A stretch of DNA of 47,985 nucleotides from NCBI RefSeq assembly GCF_001517975.1, contig NZ_KQ950182.1:99134-147118 (forward strand), in the 5' to 3' direction. The notes under the pieces are model-generated. The model did not search any database. It saw only the letters and a list, made by a program, of their open reading frames with translations, and was not told the origin of the DNA. This document shows, piece after piece, positions 25,250-32,719 of the stretch. The stretch's first letter is position 1, and every line of letters starts with the position of its first letter. The position numbers and the translations under genes were made by a program. The DNA comes from Thermobifida cellulosilytica TB100. GTDB lineage: Bacteria > Actinomycetota > Actinomycetes > Streptosporangiales > Streptosporangiaceae.

Positions 25250-26192
25250 GGGCGGTCCCTTCGGTCTGCCTCAGGAGGTCGCCCATCCACGCTAGCGACT
25301 CGTCCACGCTCAACGCCTGCGCCTGTAGGACGTCGAACACGGTCGCGTAGTGCTCCACCTCGGCCGGGTCCTCGGGGAACAGCCCCGACAGGGAGTGCTC
25401 CAGGTACACCACCGACGGGTCACCGGAGAAATCCAGGAGGACGAACGAGCCGCTGGTTCCCGCGTGCAGCCCTGCCTCGTAGGGCAGCACCTGAACGCGC
25501 AGAGTCGGCCGCTGCACGTCGATCAGGTGACGCAGTTGCTCCGCTCGCAGCTCTGCGGGGATCCGGTGGAACGCGGCCTCGTCCACGACGGCCCACAGGT
25601 GAGGTGCATCCGGTTCGGACAGGCGGTGCTGGCGCATCATCCGTGCCTCTACCCGGCGCTCGATCTCGCGGTCATCGGTAACACCGCCGCCGCGTATGAT
25701 CGCGCGGGCGTACTCCTCGGTCTGCAACAGGCCGGGAATGGCCAACGCCTGGTAGGTGCGGATCCGTGATGCCTCTGTCTCCAGGTCGACATAGGCGCCG
25801 GTGCCCAGGATGTCCCGATAGCCAACCCACCAACCGCTCTGGCTCGCCTCCAGAGCGAGCCGGACGAACGCGTCCCGCTCGCGCTTGTCCGTGACCTTGT
25901 AGACATCCAGCAGCGTCAGCACGTCGTCGCTCTGGAGTCTTTTCCACTCCCGGTTCTCGATGCGGACCACCTTGGCGGCCGACCACGGTCTGTCCGGGCG
26001 CTTGGCCTTGGCCTCTCGGGCCGCAGCCTCAGCGGTCAACCCTGACTCCAGGCGCAGCATGTGGAGTTGTGCGGAGAGTCGTCGCCTGCGGAGCGTGGGG
26101 CTGGAGGCCAACTCGGGACTCCTCGGATCAGCACGTCTGGGTCGGCACGATCCTACGTCAGGAGTGCTGATTTCCGACATTCGGTGCACCAT
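25242..26192 (-). CDS. XRE-family regulator with DUF5753 domain (WhiJ-like)
   Basis: The protein is about 316 residues. An N-terminal XRE-type helix-turn-helix (about 36-100, LRRRRLSAQLHMLRLESGLTAEAAAREA with PWSAAKVVRIENREWKRL) precedes a large DUF5753 domain (about 120-305) containing YQALAIPGLLQTEEYARAII, RQHRLSEPDAPHLWAVVDEAAF and the SGDPSVVYLEHSLSGLF region. Such regulators occur in many copies in actinobacteria, often with DUF397 partners, and influence development or secondary metabolism. ATG 26180 is an alternative start. Repeats at 26227-26253 are a candidate operator. Confidence 0.9.
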   Translation of the reverse strand: MVHRMSEISTPDVGSCRPRRADPRSPELASSPTLRRRRLSAQLHMLRLESGLTAEAAAREAKAKRPDRPWSAAKVVRIENREWKRLQSDDVLTLLDVYKVTDKRERDAFVRLALEASQSGWWVGYRDILGTGAYVDLETEASRIRTYQALAIPGLLQTEEYARAIIRGGGVTDDREIERRVEARMMRQHRLSEPDAPHLWAVVDEAAFHRIPAELRAEQLRHLIDVQRPTLRVQVLPYEAGLHAGTSGSFVLLDFSGDPSVVYLEHSLSGLFPEDPAEVEHYATVFDVLQAQALSVDESLAWMGDLLRQTEGTARA

Positions 26193-26226
26193 TCACTAGT
26201 CGTGCATATATCTGACTGATTGAGAG

Positions 26227-26253
26227 ATTCAAGAAACTTGAATATTGCAAGTT
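26227..26253. promoter_or_regulatory. Operator-like repeats upstream of the XRE/DUF397 pair
   Basis: A perfect palindrome ATTCAAG-AAA-CTTGAAT (26227-26243) is followed by a second inverted pair, AACTTG (26235-26240) with CAAGTT (26248-26253), so three half-sites occur in 27 bp. The region is unusually AT-rich for this genome. Autoregulation is inferred. Confidence 0.55.
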
Positions 26254-26332
26254 ATCTGGATGCGAGGCAACATGGAAACAGTTGGAACCGAGTCCGCCGG
26301 GCCCTGTCCGGCACCGCCCCCCGGAGGAGCTC

Positions 26333-26694
26333 ATGCTGCTGCATCTGCTGATGCTGCCCATTGCGCTGCTCAGCACACTGTTCTCACCGGCCCCGCCGCC
26401 TCCCGCCGCCGCAGCCACGCGCGTCCCCCGCCCTGCCACTTCTGTTCCGGAGCCTCGGCGCCAGGCCCGCCGCGTCCCCCGCGCATCCCGGACTACCCGG
26501 AGTTCGCGGCGGTCGCGGTCCGCCACGCGCCGCTGTGGGAGGTCACCTACGACCACGGCAGCCCGGTGCCGTATGCGGCCCGCAACCGGGTCACCGCCCA
26601 CCGGGTCGCGGTCAACGACGTGGAGCTGCTGGACCACGTCCTGACCGAGTACCAGCCCCCGCACGGCGTGCGCTGCTACCTGACCCGCACCTGA
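26333..26694 (+). pseudogene. Small hypothetical gene with an apparent frameshift
   Basis: ATG 26333 has an ideal GGAGG site five bases upstream and opens a signal-like sequence MLLHLLMLPIALLSTLFS followed by Pro/Ala/Arg-rich residues. Around 26440-26490 protein-like coding moves to another frame, reading RIPDYPEFAAVAVRHAPLWE and on to VTYDHGSPVPYAARNRVTAH, ending at 26694. One missing base would join the two parts. It may be a decayed gene, a sequencing error or, less likely, programmed frameshifting. I do not recognise the family; C-terminal content looks like a real domain. Confidence 0.5.
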
Positions 26695-26879
26695 GAAACC
26701 CCCGACCCCCTGCCGCCCCCACGCCCCCCTTCGCCCAGGTCGACCCCGGACCGGGACGGCCCGGCCTGAACCTGTGCCGCGCTGTCGCGCCCCTGTTCCC
26801 GCACCCTGCCGTCCGCACCGGCAGGACCTGGCGCGCCTTGTGGCCCGTGAACTTTGCATTCGAGTTGAGGAGAGGACTG

Positions 26880-27085
26880 GTGGCGGACTACACCCTCACC
26901 CCGACCAGATGGCGCTGCTGGCCGACGGCTGTGCCTATGTGGAGGAGCACGAGCGCGGGGTGGCCGTGGTGCTCGGCGGGGATCGGCTGATCCTGCCGAT
27001 GGGCGATCCGGTGCGCACGGTGACCGCGATCGCCAACCTCGACACCCTGCTGGGCGCGGCCCTCAACACCGCCCTGCTGCACTGA
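26880..27085 (+). pseudogene. Second small hypothetical gene with an apparent frameshift
   Basis: GTG 26880 follows GAGGAGAGG by four bases and encodes VADYTLTP. The protein-like continuation DQMALLADGCAYVEEHERG, then GDRLILPMGDPVRTVTAI, is in a neighbouring frame and runs to 27085. Restoring one base near 26903 would give a roughly 68-residue protein. The other possible start, at 26774, reads Arg/Pro-rich sequence without an RBS. Function is unknown. Confidence 0.5.
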
Positions 27086-27149
27086 TGACACCGACACAGC
27101 CTCCCCGAGGGGGTCGGGTGCTCCTTCCCCGCCCGCCCCTTCGGGGACC

Positions 27150-27487
27150 CCAACCGGCCGACAGCCCGGCCACCCGACCACACCCGGGTTCGCCGGGGCT
27201 GTCGGCCCCTGCCGGGGGTGCCCTGTGGAGGGGGGCAGGACACCCCGGCCCCCAAGACCCCCAAGACACAGAAGGAGGCAGAGAAGAAGCCACGCAGAGG
27301 CGGCATCCGCACCCAGTGACCGTCCCCGCCTGCTTCGGCCGGGAGGCCCGGCAGCCTTGCCCGCCCCTCGGGCGCGGGAGGGACTGTCGGGCGGCGGGTT
27401 TCCGGGGGGTGAAGCGCTACGGGAAGCCGACAACCCCTCAGGTACCGGGGCGGCGGTCAAGGCTGCCGGGCCTCCCGGCCGAAGCAG
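27150..27487. repeat. Cluster of strong hairpins before the CRISPR leader
   Basis: Three inverted repeats follow one another in the 590-bp gap 27086-27675. GGCCGACAGCCC (27156-27167) pairs with 27196-27207. 27212-27225 pairs with 27236-27248. The largest, 27330-27365 with 27452-27487, includes a perfect 30-bp arm (27330-27359 with 27458-27487). The 86-nt interior has further complementary stretches (TGTCGG near 27385, CCGACA near 27427). The 12-mer ACCGTCCCCGCC occurs at 27319-27330 and 27509-27520. This could be a terminator array, a structured RNA or a small mobile-element remnant. No gene was supported here. Confidence 0.65.
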
Positions 27488-27559
27488 ACAGAAGGCTTCC
27501 CCGCCCACACCGTCCCCGCCCGGGGGCGTCCTGTCCGCGCCTCCAGACCCCGGCGAACT

Positions 27560-27675
27560 GGTCGGAACGACGGTGTTCTTCCGTGAATGTGGTCTAGGGT
27601 GGAGATGCGGGCTGAGACTGCCTGCAAGGTTGATCACGGTAAGATAACGCCTCGAGAAACCGCAGGTCAGCTTCT
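27560..27675 (+). promoter_or_regulatory. CRISPR leader region
   Basis: This less GC-rich segment directly precedes the first repeat. It lies on the 5' side expected for type I-E, given a repeat read as GTGCTCCCC...GGTCCG. It contains TAGGGT (27595-27600) and TAAGAT (27640-27645), either of which could be a -10 element. Exact leader boundaries and the promoter are inferred. Confidence 0.5.
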
Positions 27676-29412
27676 GTGCTCCCCACGCACGTGGGGATGG
27701 TCCGATCGGCTTCAGGACGTTGTCCCACGCCCACTGGTGCTCCCCACGCACGTGGGGATGGTCCGTATCTGATCGGTCGGGGGTCCCACTTCGGCTTGTG
27801 CTCCCCACGCACGTGGGGATGGTCCGTCGCGGCCGGGGCCACCGCCCCGGCCCTGTTCGTGCTCCCCACGCACGTGGGGATGGTCCGACCGCCGTCAACT
27901 CCGATGAGCTGGCCGAGGGGTGCTCCCCACGCACGTGGGGATGGTCCGGCGGAACACCGCACCGTGTGGGAGGCACGCGCGTGCTCCCCACGCACGTGGG
28001 GATGGTCCGCTGCTGATCCCGTTCCACAGGGAGGAGATCTTGTGCTCCCCACGCACGTGGGGATGGTCCGCACAGCTTCAACGGGGCGGCCGCTCGGAAC
28101 CGGTGCTCCCCACGCACGTGGGGATGGTCCGACCCGCGTGTCCGAGGCGGGTCTGGCCGCGTAGTGCTCCCCACGCACGTGGGGATGGTCCGTGCTCGCG
28201 CGGGAGCTGGTCAAATGGCCTGCTGTGCTCCCCACGCACGTGGGGATGGTCCGCCTGGGGGGTGGCCTGCTCCCCCCCGTCGGCCGTGCTCCCCACGCAC
28301 GTGGGGATGGTCCGTCCCGGAACCGGTCCTGCTGCTGCTGGTCGTCGTGCTCCCCACGCACGTGGGGATGGTCCGCCCAGGGTCGAGGACGCCAGGGGGT
28401 GAGGGCAGTGCTCCCCACGCACGTGGGGATGGTCCGACCCCATGACTACGGAGCGGCCGACCATGCTGGTGCTCCCCACGCACGTGGGGATGGTCCGTCC
28501 CCGGACGTGCCCCAGCGGATCTGGCGGCCGTGCTCCCCACGCACGTGGGGATGGTCCGTCCTTCCGGAACTCGATGGATGAGGCGTGGCGCTGCTCCCCA
28601 CGCACGTGGGGATGGTCCGTCCGCCGCGATCGCGACCGCGGCCACGTAGCCCTGCTCCCCACGCACGTGGGGATGGTCCGCCGAGCCATTCGCGGACCAC
28701 GCGGAACTCGGCCTGCTCCCCACGCACGTGGGGATGGTCCGCCCTTCGCTTCCGCGGTTTTCCCGGCGAGCGCCTGCTCCCCACGCACGTGGGGATGGTC
28801 CGAGCGGACGCGAGTACTGGTTGCAGCTCCAGGACTGCTCCCCACGCACGTGGGGATGGTCCGAAGCGCCGGTTCGAGGCGCGCCCCTACCCGGACTGCT
28901 CCCCACGCACGTGGGGATGGTCCGTCCTTCTTGGCCTCGGCCATCTGCCGCGCCTGCTGCTCCCCACGCACGTGGGGATGGTCCGAACGGCCCCGCACTG
29001 GTGACTCCACCACCAGCCTGCTCCCCACGCACGTGGGGATGGTCCGCGTTGTCCACTCGCGTGGCTTGAGTACCTGCCCTGCTCCCCACGCACGTGGGGA
29101 TGGTCCGGCAGCCGGTACGGAATCGTCGGCTGCCCGGGTCTGCTCCCCACGCACGTGGGGATGGTCCGCACTGCTTCCCCGGCGCGGCCGACATGGACAT
29201 CTGCTCCCCACGCACGTGGGGATGGTCCGAACCGCCGCGGCCGGTCGGGACGGAGGTCGCGCTGCTCCCCACGCACGTGGGGATGGTCCGAAGCGGAGTT
29301 ATCCAGGCTGCGCTTGGGGTGCCTGCTCCCCACGCACGTGGGGATGGTCCGCACCGCGTGTACTTCAACAACATCGCCGACTACTGCTCCCCACGCACGT
29401 GGGGATGGTCCG
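27676..29412 (+). CRISPR. Type I-E CRISPR array, 29 repeats and 28 spacers
   Basis: Twenty-nine repeats of 29 nt start at 27676 and recur every 61 bp without exception to 29384, so all 28 spacers are 32 nt. The repeat begins GTGCTCCCC, contains the hairpin CCCCACG-CA-CGTGGGG and ends ATGGTCCG, the type I-E form. Repeats 1-15 begin with G; repeats 16-29 (from 28591) begin with C. Otherwise all copies appear identical, including the last. The repeat orientation places the leader on the left. No cas gene is present within the window, so processing and interference genes must lie elsewhere. Many spacers have open coding-like frames, as expected for phage or plasmid origin. Confidence 0.98.
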
Positions 29413-29480
29413 ACGGCCCCGGGGGCCGCGGGGCAGCCTCGTCGTCCCGCGCGTGGGGCGTGCGTGGCCGTCGCGTTGGG

Positions 29481-29512
29481 AAAGGTCCCCGCCCCACCGG
29501 CCGGGGACCTTT
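29481..29512. terminator. Bidirectional terminator between the CRISPR array and the lysis pair
   Basis: AAAGGTCCCCG (29481-29491) pairs perfectly with CGGGGACCTTT (29502-29512). T residues follow on both strands. It can end both the CRISPR transcript and the minus-strand holin-like gene that stops at 29527. Confidence 0.8.
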
Positions 29513-29526
29513 CTGTTCCGGTGTGG

Positions 29527-29766
29527 TCAGGCCAGGTCGTACTTCGGGCGTCCGCGCAGGCCGAGGCCCAGGAGGACGCGGCCGAAGGCGGGGGAGACGT
29601 GCTCCTCGAGGAGGCGGACGGCCGTGTAGTAGGCCCCTGCGACGAGGACGGTGACGAGCTCGGTGAGTGCGGCTTCCGGCAGTTCGACGCCGAGGTAGGT
29701 GACGGCCAGGGTGCTGAGGGCCCCGACGATGAACGGCACGGTCGTGCGGACGATGGACGTGAGCAT
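29527..29766 (-). CDS. Holin-like small membrane protein
   Basis: The 79-residue protein has two hydrophobic segments, about 5-25 (VRTTVPFIVGALSTLAVTYLG) and 35-50 (LTELVTVLVAGAYYTAV), and a basic C-terminus. The layout resembles small putative holins of actinobacterial phages. It lies 106 bp downstream of an endolysin-like amidase on the same strand, the usual lysin-holin order, and is followed by a terminator. The holin role is inferred from size, topology and context. Confidence 0.65.
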   Translation of the reverse strand: MLTSIVRTTVPFIVGALSTLAVTYLGVELPEAALTELVTVLVAGAYYTAVRLLEEHVSPAFGRVLLGLGLRGRPKYDLA

Positions 29767-29872
29767 GGCGACCTCCCGGTCGACTGGGTGACGGAAACGG
29801 GGAGGGGCGAGAGGGGGAGGAAGCCGGAGGAGCTGGATCGGGAGCGGTGCGGTGCGGGACGGCGTCGTCGGG

Positions 29873-31918
29873 TCAGCGCAGCCAGACGTGTCCCTTGAAG
29901 GTGGCGGTGTGCAGGGTGAAGGGCTTCTCGGAGACGTTGTAGACCCGCAGGTCCATGGTGTATCCGTCGGCGATACGGTTGACGATCGAGAACGAGGGGA
30001 ACGACTTGCCTCCGGTGCCGATCCCCTCGGCGATCGGGTGCAGGCGGTACTTCTTCGTCTTGCGCTCCCAGTCGGCCATGCGCACCTGGACGTCGTCGCC
30101 CTCGACCAGGTCGGAGATCTCCAGCCAGAGCGCGCCGTTGAGGTCGCACGGCTTGGTGACGACGGCGAGGCCGTCGTGGTGGGCGATCTGGGCCGTGTCG
30201 GTCCACACGGTGTCCCAGCGCAGTGAGACGAACTTGTTGGGTGAGACGACGACGTCCTTGGTCTGGGCCATGTTGAGGTAGTGCGGCACCTCGTTGTCCT
30301 CCTCGGTGTTTCCCCACTGTGCGGGCTGGTTGAAGACTCCGTCGCGGACCATCCGGTAGAGCCGGTCGCCGGGACAGCTCGTGGAGATGAAGTCCCGGTG
30401 GCCCTTCACCGTGCTCCCGATGGAGGTCTCGGGTTCCATGAGCCACTCGCGCAACTGCCGCACGGCGTTGATCTGGGCGTCGGTGATCGTGTCGGTGGGG
30501 CCGGACATGAGCGTCACCGAGTAGTAGGTGGAGTTGCCCCCGGGCTGGGCGGCCTGGGAGCGGTACAGCCCGCGGCCCTCGAACACGTAGCCGTGCGGGC
30601 AGGCGCCGAAGCTGTTGCCGGTGAAGTAGACGGTGCCGCGGCGGCGCGCCAGCCAGGTGGCGTTGGGGGTGCGCACGCACCACACGTGCCCGTAGTAGCG
30701 CTCCTCGGCGATGGTGAAGGAGCCCGTGCCGGAGGCCGCCGCCCTGGGGGCGAACCCGGTGCCCGGGTGGAGGTCGACCCGCCAGGTGTCGGCCCGGTCC
30801 GGGGCGGCGGCCGGGAGGCGGCGCAGCGTGGTGGCGTGCCCCGCCAGGATCGCGGCGAACTGGAAGGCCTCGGCCCGGGCGCGGCCGCGGTGGACGAGGC
30901 TCCTGCGGGCACCGGTCCTGCCGGTGGTGCTGCCCGCGAGCAGGGAGGTCTCGACGAACAGGTCGAGCTGGGCCCGGGTCAGCGACCGCAGGAAGGCCGG
31001 GGTCGGCGCCCCGCCGGGGAGGTGTTGCAGCAGGGTGCGGGCCGCCTCCGCGGACAGGCGGAACTCCGTGCGGGGGCCGTCGGAGCGCTCCTGCCACTCC
31101 GTCCGCCTGTCGGCGGGCAGGTCCGTGCGGGACGCGGGGTCGGTCGGCGGGCCGAACAGGCCGTGCAGGGCCGCTCGGAGGCGCGCGGCCTGCGCCCTCT
31201 CCCGTGGTCGCAGGGGCACGTCGGCGCCCCGGCCGTCGTGGTCCTCCGGGTCGTCGGGGAGGCCGGGCCACAGCCAGGCCGCGAGTTCGACGAGGGCGTC
31301 CGACCACTTGGGTTCGGCGGGCAGGTCGGCGCAGGGGGCGGCCAGCGGGATGCGGTCCCGGTGGGTGAGGGTCTCGGTGGTGGCCCAGTTCCACTCCCAG
31401 CCCTGCGTGGACCGGGAGGCGGCGGGCCGTGCCCGGTCAGGGCTCCTCGTGTGTTCGGCGTCGGCGCGCCGGTGGGCGTGCTCCACGGGCCAGCGGTGCT
31501 GGGGGGTGGTCAGCGAGGAGTGGGTGCGCCCCTCCATGCGGATCATGGTGCGGGGCTGTGCGGGGAAGACGTAGACGTCGAGGAGTGGCTGCCACTCGGC
31601 CAGGCCCGTGCGGTGGTTGAGGGTGAGCACGGTGTCTCCCGGTCGGACCTCCCGGAAGGTCCGCCAGCCGGTGGAGGTGAGGATCTCGGTCCGCTCGTCG
31701 ACGCAGTAGCCGATGTCGGCCCAGCCCCGCGACGGTCCGGTGTGGAAGCTGCGGGTGTTCCTCCAGTAGGCGACACACGCCGAGTGGTCCCGGTTGGCGA
31801 GGTTCTGGTTGGAGCCGTCGTAGTGGATGACGAGGCCCTGCCTCGGGTTGGCGTAGGAGCCTCCGGAAGCTCCCCAGCCGAGGTCGGAGCGGGAGACGAA
31901 TCTCTCGGGTTTCGGCAT
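29873..31918 (-). CDS. Endolysin-like N-acetylmuramoyl-L-alanine amidase interrupted by an intein
   Basis: The 681-residue precursor consists of an N-extein (1-71), an intein (72-435) and a C-extein (436-681). Joined exteins give a 317-residue PGRP/amidase_2 enzyme. Predicted zinc ligands are His32 (IHYDGS), His507 (KGHRDF) and Cys515 (TSCPGD); Tyr71 (ADIGY) corresponds to the catalytic Tyr of T7 lysozyme. The amidase is followed by a roughly 135-residue C-terminal domain (about 545-681) of unknown fold, possibly wall-binding. It would cut the lactoyl-Ala bond of peptidoglycan. No signal peptide is seen, which fits a holin-dependent phage lysin. GGAGGG precedes ATG 31918. A holin-like gene follows. 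Confidence 0.9.
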   Translation of the reverse strand: MPKPERFVSRSDLGWGASGGSYANPRQGLVIHYDGSNQNLANRDHSACVAYWRNTRSFHTGPSRGWADIGYCVDERTEILTSTGWRTFREVRPGDTVLTLNHRTGLAEWQPLLDVYVFPAQPRTMIRMEGRTHSSLTTPQHRWPVEHAHRRADAEHTRSPDRARPAASRSTQGWEWNWATTETLTHRDRIPLAAPCADLPAEPKWSDALVELAAWLWPGLPDDPEDHDGRGADVPLRPRERAQAARLRAALHGLFGPPTDPASRTDLPADRRTEWQERSDGPRTEFRLSAEAARTLLQHLPGGAPTPAFLRSLTRAQLDLFVETSLLAGSTTGRTGARRSLVHRGRARAEAFQFAAILAGHATTLRRLPAAAPDRADTWRVDLHPGTGFAPRAAASGTGSFTIAEERYYGHVWCVRTPNATWLARRRGTVYFTGNSFGACPHGYVFEGRGLYRSQAAQPGGNSTYYSVTLMSGPTDTITDAQINAVRQLREWLMEPETSIGSTVKGHRDFISTSCPGDRLYRMVRDGVFNQPAQWGNTEEDNEVPHYLNMAQTKDVVVSPNKFVSLRWDTVWTDTAQIAHHDGLAVVTKPCDLNGALWLEISDLVEGDDVQVRMADWERKTKKYRLHPIAEGIGTGGKSFPSFSIVNRIADGYTMDLRVYNVSEKPFTLHTATFKGHVWLR
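30614..31705 (-). mobile_element. Intein with class 3-like WCT signature and a degenerate endonuclease domain
   Basis: The insert is 364 residues. It begins with Cys1 and block A CVDERTEILTSTGWRTFREV. Block B is SLTTPQHRW (Thr67, His70, Trp72 of the intein). Block F is GHVWCVRTPNATWLAR (Cys343) and block G ends VYFTGN, followed by Ser+1. Trp at B:12, Cys at F:4 and Thr362 at G:5 form the noncontiguous WCT set of class 3 inteins; the usual penultimate His is Gly. The middle (about 115-310) has two stretches reminiscent of LAGLIDADG homing endonucleases (LVELAAWLWPGL; LFVETSLLAG...LAGHATTLRR) without intact acidic motifs, so nuclease activity is doubtful. Confidence 0.9.
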
Positions 31919-32065
31919 GCATCCCTCCGTCGGGAGAAGCGGTCTTGACCAGGGCTGTTACTAGTTGTTCCGCTGTAGGGGCGGCCTGCTAACCACTTAG
32001 GGAGAATGGGTCACTACTCTGTGTAAAAAGACGTGGCCGCAACCCCGCGGGCGTAGCCTGGAGGG

Positions 32066-32590
32066 GTGGACATCCGACTGGTCCTGGGGGACATCACCGA
32101 GCAGCGCGTGGACGCGCTGGTCAACGCGGCCAACTCCAGCCTGTTGGGCGGGGGAGGGGTGGACGGCGCGATCCACCGCCGCGGCGGCCCCGAGATCCTG
32201 GCCGAGTGCCGTGCCCTGCGCGCCGGCCGCTACGGCGGCGGGCTTCCGGTGGGGCAGGCGGTGGCCACGACGGCCGGGCGGCTGCCCGCGCGGTGGGTGA
32301 TCCACACGGTCGGTCCGGTCTACAGCCTGCGGGAGGACCGTTCGGCGCTGCTCGCCTCCTGCCACGTCGAGGCGCTGCGGGTCGCCGACGAGCTGGGCGC
32401 GCGCAGTGTGGCCTTTCCGGCGATCTCCACCGGGGCCTACGGGTGGCCGGTGGAGGCCGCCGCGCGGATCGCGCTCGGCGCTGTCCGAAATACTCCGACC
32501 AATGTCGAGTATGTGAGCTTTGTTCTTTTCGACACACGGGCGTACGCGGCCTTCGCCGAGGCGTGCCAGGGAACGGTCAAAGAGGCCTGA
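32066..32590 (+). CDS. Macrodomain protein (O-acetyl-ADP-ribose/ADP-ribosyl hydrolase type)
   Basis: The 174-residue protein is a single macrodomain: LVLGDITEQRVDALVNAANSSLLGGGGVDGAIHRRGG holds the Asn-Ala-Ala-Asn and glycine-loop ligand-binding elements, and FPAISTGAYGWP is the second phosphate-binding loop. The full set matches the YmdB/MacroD-like group that removes ADP-ribose from proteins or deacetylates O-acetyl-ADP-ribose. It starts at GTG 32066 after GGAGG. It is divergent from the intein-containing amidase across about 150 bp that holds promoters for both. Confidence 0.92.
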   Translation: MDIRLVLGDITEQRVDALVNAANSSLLGGGGVDGAIHRRGGPEILAECRALRAGRYGGGLPVGQAVATTAGRLPARWVIHTVGPVYSLREDRSALLASCHVEALRVADELGARSVAFPAISTGAYGWPVEAAARIALGAVRNTPTNVEYVSFVLFDTRAYAAFAEACQGTVKEA

Positions 32591-32666
32591 CCTCAGGGGA
32601 AAGCGGGAGTCAGGCAAGCCCCACCCCGCCTTCCGGTCCCCTCCGCCTCCGTGGCCAATATGGGAA

Positions 32667-32719
32667 CACTGCGGTCCTTGGCGAATGTTGACCGTTGAGG
32701 CCCGTCGGGGACCGCAGTG
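32667..32719 (+). promoter_or_regulatory. Inverted repeat covering the mshA start codon
   Basis: CACTGCGGTCC (32667-32677) is perfectly complementary to GGACCGCAGTG (32709-32719), whose last three bases are the mshA GTG start codon. In RNA the start would be sequestered. A regulatory role is a hypothesis. Confidence 0.4.

Noticed and set aside
27319-27520. A MITE with target-site duplication
   Set aside because: The 12-bp direct copies do not border the inverted repeat symmetrically: the right copy starts 22 bp beyond the arm. No transposase or second copy is visible.
28442-29629. Long open frames through the CRISPR array on both strands
   Set aside because: They arise because the 29-nt repeat has no stop in several frames. 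The translations repeat the same SPRTWGWS or PSPRAWGA block at every unit.
28887-31394. An 835-codon minus-strand frame overlapping the amidase and array
   Set aside because: It is Arg/Pro-rich, out of frame with the recognisable amidase-intein protein, and runs into CRISPR repeats.
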